DNA from: Candidatus Aminicenantota bacterium
GTDB taxonomy: Bacteria; Acidobacteriota; Aminicenantia; UBA2199
Length of the DNA: 6,849 bases
Direction of reading: 5' to 3'
NCBI GenBank assembly: GCA_020355945.1
Contig: CP070627.1
Location: 1,646,484-1,653,332 of the forward strand
A model generated the notes under the pieces. The model searched no databases. It saw only the letters and a list, made by a program, of their open reading frames with translations, and was not told the DNA's origin. Numbering within the stretch: the first letter of the stretch is position 1; every line of letters starts with the position of its first letter. A program made the translations under genes and the position numbers. Below are positions 1 through 4,696 of this stretch, in pieces.

Positions 1-243
1 AAGCTTTATATGAGTCATGCCACCCTGTACCGGAAAATTCATGCCTTAACCGGTGAAACCCCAACAGATTTTATCCGATCTTACCGGCTCAAGCGGGGGG
101 CGGAATTACTGAAAAAGGGGATGGGTTCGGTGCTTGAAGTGGCCCTGGAAGTGGGTTTTTCCAGTGCCAATTATTTTACTAAATGTTTTAAGAAGAAGTT
201 TCACCAATTGCCCACGGAATACCAGGCGTCAGAGTCGTCATAA
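1..243 (+). CDS. C-terminal AraC-type DNA-binding end of a hybrid two-component regulator (5' partial)
   Basis: The reading frame is open from base 1 and ends at TAA 241-243, giving 80 residues that start KLYMSHATLYRK. This is the AraC/XylS helix-turn-helix domain: the end of the first HTH (YMSHATLYRKIHALTG), the linker helix (ETPTDFIRSYRLKRGAELL), and the second HTH with the family pattern VALEVGFSSANYFTKCFKKKF...P.EYQ. It aligns without gaps to the last 80 residues of the complete regulator at 4697-6748, with about 64 of 80 identical by eye. It is therefore almost certainly the tail of a paralogous kinase/receiver/AraC protein cut by the window edge, not a stand-alone small gene starting at the ATG at base 10. 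It sits directly upstream of the four-box promoter of the sulfatase operon. Family assignment is firm; the upstream architecture is inferred from the paralogue. Confidence 0.9.
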   Translation, partial: KLYMSHATLYRKIHALTGETPTDFIRSYRLKRGAELLKKGMGSVLEVALEVGFSSANYFTKCFKKKFHQLPTEYQASESS

Positions 244-296
244 ATATCTTTTAGCATAATCGCTGCCAATGGGCCGATTTTTCTTTTTTCACCGCA

Positions 297-389
297 TTTT
301 GATCTGAAATTACCCTTCATGATCTGAATTTACTATTCCTCCCCACATTTTGATCTGATTTTACCCTTCATTTTGATCTGGATTTACCC
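297..389 (+). promoter_or_regulatory. Four-box operator candidate upstream of the sulfatase operon
   Basis: Four direct repeats begin at 301 (GATCTGAAATTACCC), 321 (GATCTGAATTTACT), 352 (GATCTGATTTTACCC) and 375 (GATCTGGATTTACCC). Box starts are 20, 31 and 23 bp apart, close to two, three and two helical turns, so the boxes form two pairs on one face of the DNA. In each box the conserved halves GATCT and TTACC lie about 10 bp apart, which suits the two HTH segments of an AraC-type domain reading adjacent major grooves. The last box ends 21 bp before CATAAT (411-416), overlapping where a -35 element would be, as in activator-dependent promoters. The assignment to the regulators in this window is inference. 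Terminal repeats of an IS21-like element are an alternative. Confidence 0.6.
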
Positions 390-407
390 ATTTCATTTTC
401 AATTTTA

Positions 408-416
408 TACCATAAT
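408..416 (+). promoter_or_regulatory. Probable -10 region of the sulfatase operon promoter
   Basis: TACCATAAT contains CATAAT (411-416), a good -10 match, at the same distance from the last operator box as in the second promoter copy (21 bp in both). I see no convincing -35 element, as expected if an activator bound to the 375-389 box replaces it. Transcription would start near 423 and leave a leader of about 147 nt before the sulfatase ATG. Confidence 0.45.
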
Positions 417-507
417 ATTGGCGTATCGTTCGACAAGGCAAAAATCAAATGATCGAAGACCTTGCGCAAGGGCGTTTGTCGTGTGTTGTAAGATGTAAGA
501 GGATGGG

Positions 508-539
508 TTTTGAAAGTTTCCCCAGGAAAACTTTTGAGA
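508..539 (+). other. Possible leader hairpin upstream of the sulfatase RBS
   Basis: AAAGTTT (513-519) pairs with AAACTTT (528-534), and the stem can extend outward to 508/539 with several G-U pairs around the loop CCCCAGGA. It ends 16 nt before the Shine-Dalgarno sequence. It is weak and AT-rich, so any role in translation or message stability is speculative. Confidence 0.25.
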
Positions 540-555
540 ATGAAAATTTTAAAAA

Positions 556-561
556 AAGGAG
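556..561 (+). promoter_or_regulatory. Ribosome binding site that fixes the sulfatase start
   Basis: AAGGAG lies 8 nt before ATG 570. The open frame extends upstream to a TTG at 510, but that codon lies in a possible hairpin and has no Shine-Dalgarno sequence, and the extra 20 residues do not resemble a sulfatase N-terminus. ATG 570 is therefore preferred. Confidence 0.8.
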
Positions 562-569
562 AAAAAATC

Positions 570-2132
570 ATGAGTACGAAAAAAAAAGAACTTCCGAGAC
601 ATCCGAATCTGCTGTTTATAATGACGGACCAGGAGCGCTATACACAGCACTTCCCGGATGGTTGGGAGGAAAACAATCTTCCCAACATGCAGCGATTAAA
701 GAATAATGGGTTGACTTTTACCAATGCATTCACCTGCGCCAGTATGTGTTCACCCAGTCGCGCGGCCATCTTCACCGGCAGGTATCCATCGCAAACCGGG
801 GTCACAAAAACATTTGGGGTAGGAACCCGATTTGAGCCCAATAAGTATGATCCCACGGAAATAGAGTTAAACCCGGAGATCCCCAATCTTGCCAGGATGC
901 TGCACAAATGTAAGGTGCACAAACGTAAGGTATATGACAAGATTCATTATCGAGGGAAATGGCACATGAGTAAAGGTCCGGACGGAGTACAGCAGCTATT
1001 ACCTCAACAGATCGATCTTTATGGCTTTGCCGGTTGGAAACCGCCGGATGGGGGCCAGGATTGGAGGGTTAGAAATATTGGCGGAGGGTTTGTGGACAAC
1101 GACACCCATTATACAAAAGAGGCGGTCGAATTTATCAATGAAAGGGGACGCGAGAAAGAGAAATCGGAGAACTCGGCCAAGCCCTGGTGCCTGGTATTTT
1201 CATTAATCAATCCGCATGATATCTGGACATATCCCAGGCATTTTCCTGCAACTGGCTATGATGATGATATGGTAATAGGAGATATCGAGGTGCCCGAAAC
1301 AATAAACGAAAAGCTTAAAGAAAACGGCAAACCCTCTGCCCAGTGGCAATTAATACATGTCCAGGAAAAAATTGAAGGTAAATCACTGCACAATGATCCG
1401 CAGAAGCAGATAAACTATCTTAATTTTTATGGAAACTTGATGAAAAAGGCAGATGAACAAATTGGTCAAGTCCTGCAAGCGCTTGAAGAGAATGGATTGA
1501 GTGAGTCCACAATTATTGTCAGGACGGCGGATCACGGCGAAATGGGGCTGGCCCATGGTGGACTCACACAAAAGATGTTCAATGTTTATGAAGAAACCAT
1601 TCATATTCCGCTGATTATTTCCAACCCTGTTCTTTTCCCGGAAAGAAAAACAACGGATCACCTTGCTTCAACGATTGATATTCTACCAACGCTGGCAGGT
1701 CTGTTGAAGGTGGAGCCGCCTGAAGGTCTTCCGGGAGTCGATCTCTCTCCACTCATCCGGGAGTATGAGTATGATAATGGGCCAAAAGATGATCTGAATC
1801 TGCGAACAGAGGTTCTATTCACGTTTGATGATTTCCGGGTTGAAGGTGACAGGCCCAGTGCTGTAGCAGCAGCTAACCGGATCCGTTGTGTCCGAACTAA
1901 AGAGTGGAAGTACGCCAGGTATTTTCATGCGGACTCAAGTTATAAAGAGGAATACGAAATGTATGACTTGAAGAATGATCCAAACGAACTGGACAATGTG
2001 GCCTGGCCCGGGAGCCCCAGGTATGAAGAGGTAAGAGAAGAACGTGAAAAGCTCAAGTTATTACTTGCGGATTTAGAAGAAAAAGAGCTGCCGCGAAAAA
2101 AAATACTTAAACCTGAACCAAAGGAAGATTAA
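570..2132 (+). CDS. Type I sulfatase (formylglycine-dependent), no signal peptide
   Basis: A 520-residue arylsulfatase-family hydrolase (alkaline phosphatase superfamily) that would cleave sulfate esters. Visible landmarks: N-terminal metal-binding strand PNLLFIMTDQ with D20-Q21; sulfatase signature C60-S-P-S-R64, whose cysteine would become formylglycine; GKWH with K130 and H132; NPHD at 214-217; T-A-D321-H322-G, the second pair of metal ligands; K335 in GLTQK; and a C-terminal subdomain with VRTKEWKYARYF and YDLKNDPNE. Length is normal for S1-family enzymes. The cysteine-type signature fits maturation by the anSME encoded 101 bp downstream. The start ATG 570 has a good RBS. The N-terminus (MSTKKKELPRHPN) has no hydrophobic signal segment, so the enzyme is predicted to be cytoplasmic, unlike many glycan sulfatases. 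DQ instead of the more usual DD at the metal site recalls choline-sulfatase and phosphonate-hydrolase-like branches, but I cannot name the substrate. Family call is firm; substrate is unknown. Confidence 0.93.
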   Translation: MSTKKKELPRHPNLLFIMTDQERYTQHFPDGWEENNLPNMQRLKNNGLTFTNAFTCASMCSPSRAAIFTGRYPSQTGVTKTFGVGTRFEPNKYDPTEIELNPEIPNLARMLHKCKVHKRKVYDKIHYRGKWHMSKGPDGVQQLLPQQIDLYGFAGWKPPDGGQDWRVRNIGGGFVDNDTHYTKEAVEFINERGREKEKSENSAKPWCLVFSLINPHDIWTYPRHFPATGYDDDMVIGDIEVPETINEKLKENGKPSAQWQLIHVQEKIEGKSLHNDPQKQINYLNFYGNLMKKADEQIGQVLQALEENGLSESTIIVRTADHGEMGLAHGGLTQKMFNVYEETIHIPLIISNPVLFPERKTTDHLASTIDILPTLAGLLKVEPPEGLPGVDLSPLIREYEYDNGPKDDLNLRTEVLFTFDDFRVEGDRPSAVAAANRIRCVRTKEWKYARYFHADSSYKEEYEMYDLKNDPNELDNVAWPGSPRYEEVREEREKLKLLLADLEEKELPRKKILKPEPKED

Positions 2133-2140
2133 TTCATTAA

Positions 2141-2183
2141 CCGGGGATAAGGGCGGTCGATAAGGCCGCCTTTATATCCCCGG
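2141..2183 (+). other. Intercistronic stem-loop between sulfatase and anSME
   Basis: CCGGGGATA (2141-2149) pairs with TATCCCCGG (2175-2183), and inside it GGCGG (2152-2156) pairs with CCGCC (2166-2170), joined by A-T and G-U pairs with one bulged A. The loop is TCGATAAGG. It lies 8 bases after the sulfatase stop codon and has no T-run behind it (CTTCGTTG follows), so it is a poor intrinsic terminator. It could protect the 3' end of the sulfatase message or set the ratio of sulfatase to maturase by partial attenuation or processing. Confidence 0.6.
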
Positions 2184-2233
2184 CTTCGTTGCCCCAGGCG
2201 ACACGATACTAAAGAAATAAAAGGGGTGCAAAA

Positions 2234-3478
2234 ATGATCAAAACTAAACATAAAAAAATAATTCCCGGGTTTCACTTGCTGGCCAAGCCCACCGGGGCTG
2301 TTTGCAACCTGGACTGCCAATACTGCTTTTTTCTTTCCAAAGAGGCCCTTTATCCCGGGAGCCGGTTCCGTATGTCGGAAGAACTGCTCAAGATTTACAT
2401 TAAGCAATTGTTTGCGGCGCATTACACACAAGAAGTTACTGTGGCCTGGCAGGGGGGGGAACCGACAATGATGGGACTGGATTATTTCCGAAGAGCGGCG
2501 AAATATGCTGAAGATTGCAAAAAAACCGGGCAGCGGATAATTTATACCCTGCAAACTAACGGTACATTGCTGGACGATGAGTGGTGTGCCTTTTTGAAAG
2601 AACATGATTTCCTGGTTGGCCTCAGCATTGACGGACCCCGGGAAATGCATGACGCTTATAGAGTCGATAAGGGTGGTAAAGGCTCTTTTGACAGGGTGGT
2701 ACAGGGTTGGGAATTTCTTAACAAGCACAACGTAGAAGTAAACATTCTCTGTGCTGTCCACGCCGCCAACGAAACCCACCCCCTGGAAGTCTATCGATTC
2801 TTTCGCGATACACTGGGAGCCGATTTCATCCAGTTTATCCCAATTGTTGAACCGGTTGATGATAAAAAAAAATCAAACACTGATATTAATAACAACACCA
2901 TGAATAAACAAGATGGCAGCCCGGTCACTGACCGTTCAGTGAGGTCCGAGCAATATGGACAGTTTCTTATTGACATATTCGAGGAATGGGTTCGAAGGGA
3001 TGTGGGCCGGATATTTGTCCAGTTGTTTGATGTGGCCCTGGGGAATTGGATCGGTCAGCACACCCTTTGTGCACATTCTCCTACTTGTGGTGGCTCTCTA
3101 GTCCTTGAACACAACGGGGATATTTATTCATGCGATCATTTCGTGGCCCCGGCATACCGGTTAGGAAATATTAAAGAAACTCATATGATTGATTTAGTTG
3201 CGTCTCACCAGCAGCTCAAATTTGGAGAGGATAAACTGGACACGCTGCCTGGATACTGCAAGGAGTGCGAATTAAATTTTTCCTGTTATGGTGGTTGTCC
3301 CAAGGACCGTTTTATTAAGACGCCGGACGGCGAACCTGGTTTGAATTATTTGTGCGCGGGGTACAAGGCATTCTTCAAGCATATTGCCCAGCCTATGAAA
3401 ATGATGGCTGAACTCCTAAGCAAACGCCAAAACCCTGATAATATTATGAACTGGTATGCAGTAAAGGATGCCAAATAA
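2234..3478 (+). CDS. Anaerobic sulfatase-maturating enzyme (radical SAM, SPASM domain)
   Basis: A 414-residue cytoplasmic radical-SAM enzyme predicted to oxidise the sulfatase active-site cysteine to formylglycine without oxygen. The SAM cluster motif is C24-x3-C28-x2-C31. WQGGEPT (72-78), LQTNGT (106-111) and SIDGP (131-135) are core radical-SAM elements. The C-terminal SPASM region has cysteines matching the two auxiliary 4Fe-4S clusters known from the Clostridium perfringens enzyme: C279, C285, C300 and C355 for one; C342, C345, C351 and C374 for the other. D301, right after C300 in YSCDHF, matches the proposed catalytic aspartate. All expected ligands are present, so the enzyme looks active. 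ATG 2234 is preceded by AAGGGG 7 nt upstream. The gene follows the sulfatase by 101 bp in the same direction, consistent with one operon and with that sulfatase as substrate. An Asn/Lys/Asp-rich insert at about 209-235 is unusual. The protein is somewhat longer than the roughly 370-residue clostridial enzyme. Confidence 0.94.
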   Translation: MIKTKHKKIIPGFHLLAKPTGAVCNLDCQYCFFLSKEALYPGSRFRMSEELLKIYIKQLFAAHYTQEVTVAWQGGEPTMMGLDYFRRAAKYAEDCKKTGQRIIYTLQTNGTLLDDEWCAFLKEHDFLVGLSIDGPREMHDAYRVDKGGKGSFDRVVQGWEFLNKHNVEVNILCAVHAANETHPLEVYRFFRDTLGADFIQFIPIVEPVDDKKKSNTDINNNTMNKQDGSPVTDRSVRSEQYGQFLIDIFEEWVRRDVGRIFVQLFDVALGNWIGQHTLCAHSPTCGGSLVLEHNGDIYSCDHFVAPAYRLGNIKETHMIDLVASHQQLKFGEDKLDTLPGYCKECELNFSCYGGCPKDRFIKTPDGEPGLNYLCAGYKAFFKHIAQPMKMMAELLSKRQNPDNIMNWYAVKDAK

Positions 3479-3578
3479 AGGTAATACAGCAAAATCAAGG
3501 ATCAAGGGGACAGTCATTCATGATGCCCCGGCCTCACCCGGAGACGAATGAAAATCATGTTCTCAATATCTCAATTCT
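3479..3578 (+). other. Non-coding spacer after anSME, nothing clear
   Basis: One hundred bases between the anSME stop codon and the large palindrome. I see no coding frame of substance, no RNA gene and no terminator with a T-run. A short AAGGGGACAGTC string at about 3504-3515 resembles sequence seen near REP-type repeats elsewhere, but it is too short to call. Confidence 0.4.
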
Positions 3579-3678
3579 ATTGTAGATGCGTCACGGCTTG
3601 ATTTATCAAGCCCTGGCCCGGGCGATTCATCCGCATCTCTACGGGGTTTGATGAATCAAACCGTGAAGCATCTACAAT
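3579..3678. repeat. 100-bp imperfect palindrome, MITE- or REP-like
   Basis: Two 35-bp arms (3579-3613 and 3644-3678) are inverted copies. The outer 11 bp ATTGTAGATGC/GCATCTACAAT are perfect, as are TCACGG/CCGTGA. The inner parts CTTGATTTATCAAGCCC and GGGTTTGATGAATCAAA pair with two G-U wobbles. Only two positions (3590/3667 and 3597/3660) fail to pair as RNA. The 30-bp centre holds GCGATTCATCCGCATCTCTAC, a degenerate third version of the arm sequence, which suggests a nested or rearranged element. It has no coding capacity and no obvious flanking target duplication. It could also act as a terminator for the anSME operon, although the nearest T-run (3693-3698) is 14 bases beyond the stem. Confidence 0.75.
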
Positions 3679-3699
3679 CGTATTTATGACCATTTTTTC

Positions 3700-3728
3700 T
3701 TCGCGTCCCTTCGCGTGTCTTCGCGGCT
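3700..3728. repeat. TTCGCG tandem repeat with 10-bp period
   Basis: Three units start at 3700, 3710 and 3720: TTCGCGTCCC, TTCGCGTGTC and TTCGCGGCT. They lie between the palindrome and the CAATGAC repeats. Similar TTCGCG strings are, from memory, common intergenic repeats in environmental anaerobes. No function is evident. Confidence 0.55.
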
Positions 3729-3772
3729 TATTTTCATGGCAGGCGAAAATTTCTTGACTACCAGTCTCTCTC

Positions 3773-3812
3773 CAATGACCAATGACAGTTCTTTCAAGTA
3801 CTTCCCAATGAC
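3773..3812. repeat. CAATGAC short repeats, copy before promoter module 2
   Basis: CAATGAC occurs at 3773-3779, 3780-3786 and 3806-3812, and is followed 10 bases later by the start of the promoter module (CTTTTAGCATAAT). The same arrangement occurs at 6792-6836, so it appears to be part of the duplicated unit, although it is absent in front of copy 1, where the regulator gene ends instead. Confidence 0.6.
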
Positions 3813-3867
3813 AAACTTCTTTTAGCATAATCAGTGCCATTCGGTCGATTTTTCACCTTTCCACGCA

Positions 3868-3959
3868 TTTTGGTCTGAAATTACCTTTGGTGGTCTAGAT
3901 CTACTATTCTTCCCCAAATTTTGATCTGATTTTATCCTTCTTTTGATCTCAAATTACCC
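3868..3959 (+). promoter_or_regulatory. Four-box operator candidate upstream of the 2TM-regulator operon
   Basis: Boxes start at 3872 (GGTCTGAAATTACC), 3892 (GGTCTAGATCTACT), 3923 (GATCTGATTTTATCC) and 3945 (GATCTCAAATTACCC). Start-to-start distances are 20, 31 and 22 bp, almost identical to copy 1 although the bases have drifted. Preserved spacing despite substitutions argues for selection on protein binding. If the downstream regulator binds here, the operon is autoregulated. Confidence 0.6.
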
Positions 3960-3977
3960 ACTTCATTTTCATTTTTA

Positions 3978-3986
3978 TAGCATAAT
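3978..3986 (+). promoter_or_regulatory. Probable -10 region of the 2TM-regulator operon promoter
   Basis: TAGCATAAT (CATAAT at 3981-3986) sits 21 bp after the last operator box, as in copy 1. Transcription would start near 3993, at the base of the following hairpin, giving a leader of about 64 nt. Confidence 0.45.
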
Positions 3987-3993
3987 ATAGCCA

Positions 3994-4025
3994 GATGGTT
4001 TGCCCCTCGAAAAAGGCAAACCATC
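3994..4025 (+). other. Perfect 11-bp hairpin at the predicted mRNA 5' end
   Basis: GATGGTTTGCC (3994-4004) and GGCAAACCATC (4015-4025) are perfect inverted repeats around a 10-nt loop. With the predicted transcription start at about 3993, the message would begin with this stem, an arrangement known to protect mRNAs from 5'-end-dependent decay. It could instead be a binding site for a dimeric protein. It ends 18 nt before the RBS, so it does not obviously block translation. Confidence 0.65.
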
Positions 4026-4043
4026 GAATACCTTGACCAAAAC

Positions 4044-4050
4044 AAGGAGG
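4044..4050 (+). promoter_or_regulatory. Ribosome binding site that fixes the 2TM protein start
   Basis: AAGGAGG lies 6 nt before ATG 4057. The frame is open upstream to a TTG at 4000, but that codon lies within the hairpin and has no RBS. Confidence 0.85.
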
Positions 4051-4056
4051 TGTATT

Positions 4057-4659
4057 ATGGATCGAGGAGAAAAAAAACAAACCAGGCGGATGAGAAATGT
4101 CCTCTTTTGTATCTTTTTACTCTTCTTCGTGGTGATTGTAGCCGGGACTATTGCAACGGTTTTTTTAGATTTCGGCAAGCCCACACCCGATGAGAGAGCG
4201 GTACTCTTTAAAGTATTCATGGTGGAAATCGGGATCGCCGTATTGGCCCTGTTTAAGATTTTATTCGGCCTCAAAAAGAAACCTGCAAAAGAAGAAAAAC
4301 CAATACCAAAAGTTGCCGGTAAATACAATTACGAGGCAATGTACAGCGATAACAAGACCACATACTATGGGGAATGCCGAATCAAGCAGGATGGACGTAT
4401 ATTAAAACTGAACGGCTTCCGGAAAAAAATCGCTGTGGGACGCAAGAAAAACAATATCTCAATCCCCTGGTATTCCAATTGGGCGGAACTTTGTACGGAT
4501 AATAAGATTCGCATGGATTACTCCATTACCTATAATGGAAGAATCAAGGGGTACCTTATTTTAGAAGTGGGAGCTAAGAATCCCAGGTCCTTAGTCGGAG
4601 AATTCCACCTTTTAACCGATCCTTACGTTTACGGTATCGCCACATTTACAAGAAGGTAA
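4057..4659 (+). CDS. Unrecognised protein: two membrane segments plus a beta-rich cytoplasmic domain
   Basis: A 200-residue protein of unknown function. A basic N-terminus (RGEKKQTRRMR) is followed by a strong membrane segment at about 14-37, a short loop, a weaker second segment at about 53-72 and a basic stretch KKKPAKEEK. By the positive-inside rule both termini face the cytoplasm. Residues 85-200 alternate short polar turns with likely beta strands (GKYNYEAMYS, YYGECRIKQDGRILKLNG, RMDYSITYNGRIKGYLILEV, GIATFTRR), suggesting a small barrel or lipocalin-like fold. The 2TM-plus-beta-barrel layout resembles the Cap15/S-2TM-beta effectors of CBASS defence, but no nucleotidyltransferase is in view and I would not assign that function. 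The gene lies 37 bp before the regulator gene, and both are predicted to share the four-box promoter. A role as membrane-bound signal input or partner for the soluble kinase is inference from context. Confidence 0.85.
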   Translation: MDRGEKKQTRRMRNVLFCIFLLFFVVIVAGTIATVFLDFGKPTPDERAVLFKVFMVEIGIAVLALFKILFGLKKKPAKEEKPIPKVAGKYNYEAMYSDNKTTYYGECRIKQDGRILKLNGFRKKIAVGRKKNNISIPWYSNWAELCTDNKIRMDYSITYNGRIKGYLILEVGAKNPRSLVGEFHLLTDPYVYGIATFTRR

Positions 4660-4685
4660 CCAATAATAAAAACCGAAGAAAAAAT

Positions 4686-4691
4686 AGGAGG
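4686..4691 (+). promoter_or_regulatory. Ribosome binding site for the upstream regulator start
   Basis: AGGAGG lies 5 nt before ATG 4697 and is the strongest start signal for the regulator. It favours the 683-residue form even though the first 36 residues include translated heptamer repeats. A second site, AAGGAG at 4754-4759, lies 9 nt before an in-frame GTG at 4769. Confidence 0.6.
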
Positions 4692-4696
4692 TCTAT

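Larger units (their letters stand above)
248..471 (+). repeat. Promoter-module repeat, copy 1
   Basis: This spacer aligns with 3819-4046 over its whole length. The order is a CTTTTAGCATAATC block, a CGATTTTTC block, four GATCTG boxes, an AT-rich stretch with CATAAT, and then a looser match ending in ATCGAA.ACCTTG. Over the 165 bp from the first block to CATAAT about four in five positions match by eye, with only a few single-base gaps. A repeat this long, in the same orientation in front of two different operons, points to duplication of a regulatory module. Except for the boxes and the -10-like element described separately, this part of the 326-bp spacer has no gene I can support. Confidence 0.8.
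3819..4046 (+). repeat. Promoter-module repeat, copy 2
   Basis: This is the counterpart of 248-471, with the same blocks in the same order and nearly the same distances: 162 bp here against 163 bp there from the first block to the -10-like element. It lies in front of the 2TM protein and regulator operon. After CATAAT the copies diverge: this one has a strong hairpin and a short leader, while copy 1 has a long leader. Confidence 0.8.

Noticed and set aside
297..389. The GATCTG boxes as a CRISPR array
   Set aside because: There are only four degenerate short boxes with 5-17 bp between them, no spacer-length uniformity and no cas genes. The geometry fits operator sites.
297..389. The boxes as terminal repeats of an IS21-like insertion sequence
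   Set aside because: IS21-family ends do carry multiple short repeats, but no transposase fragment is seen, and both copies lie in promoter position with a matching -10. Not excluded; kept as the main alternative.
510..569. TTG 510 as the sulfatase start
   Set aside because: It has no Shine-Dalgarno sequence, lies in a possible hairpin, and adds residues unlike a sulfatase N-terminus or a signal peptide. ATG 570 has a good RBS.
2141..2183. Intrinsic terminator after the sulfatase gene
   Set aside because: The stem is strong, but no T-run follows and the maturase downstream appears to depend on the same transcript.
2129..2779. 216-codon minus-strand open frame overlapping the anSME start
   Set aside because: It lies opposite a clearly coding radical-SAM gene, and its translation shows no recognisable domain. 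It is a shadow frame.
3577..3840. 87-codon minus-strand open frame in the long spacer
   Set aside because: It runs through the palindrome and the TTCGCG and CAATGAC repeats, so its protein sequence is translated repeat DNA. No RBS is evident.
4000..4056. TTG 4000 as the start of the 2TM protein
   Set aside because: The codon lies inside the perfect hairpin and has no RBS. ATG 4057 has AAGGAGG 6 nt upstream.
4057..4659. The 2TM protein as a CBASS effector
   Set aside because: The layout resembles Cap15, but there is no nucleotidyltransferase or other CBASS gene in the window, and the neighbour is a transcription regulator. Kept only as a fold-level hypothesis.
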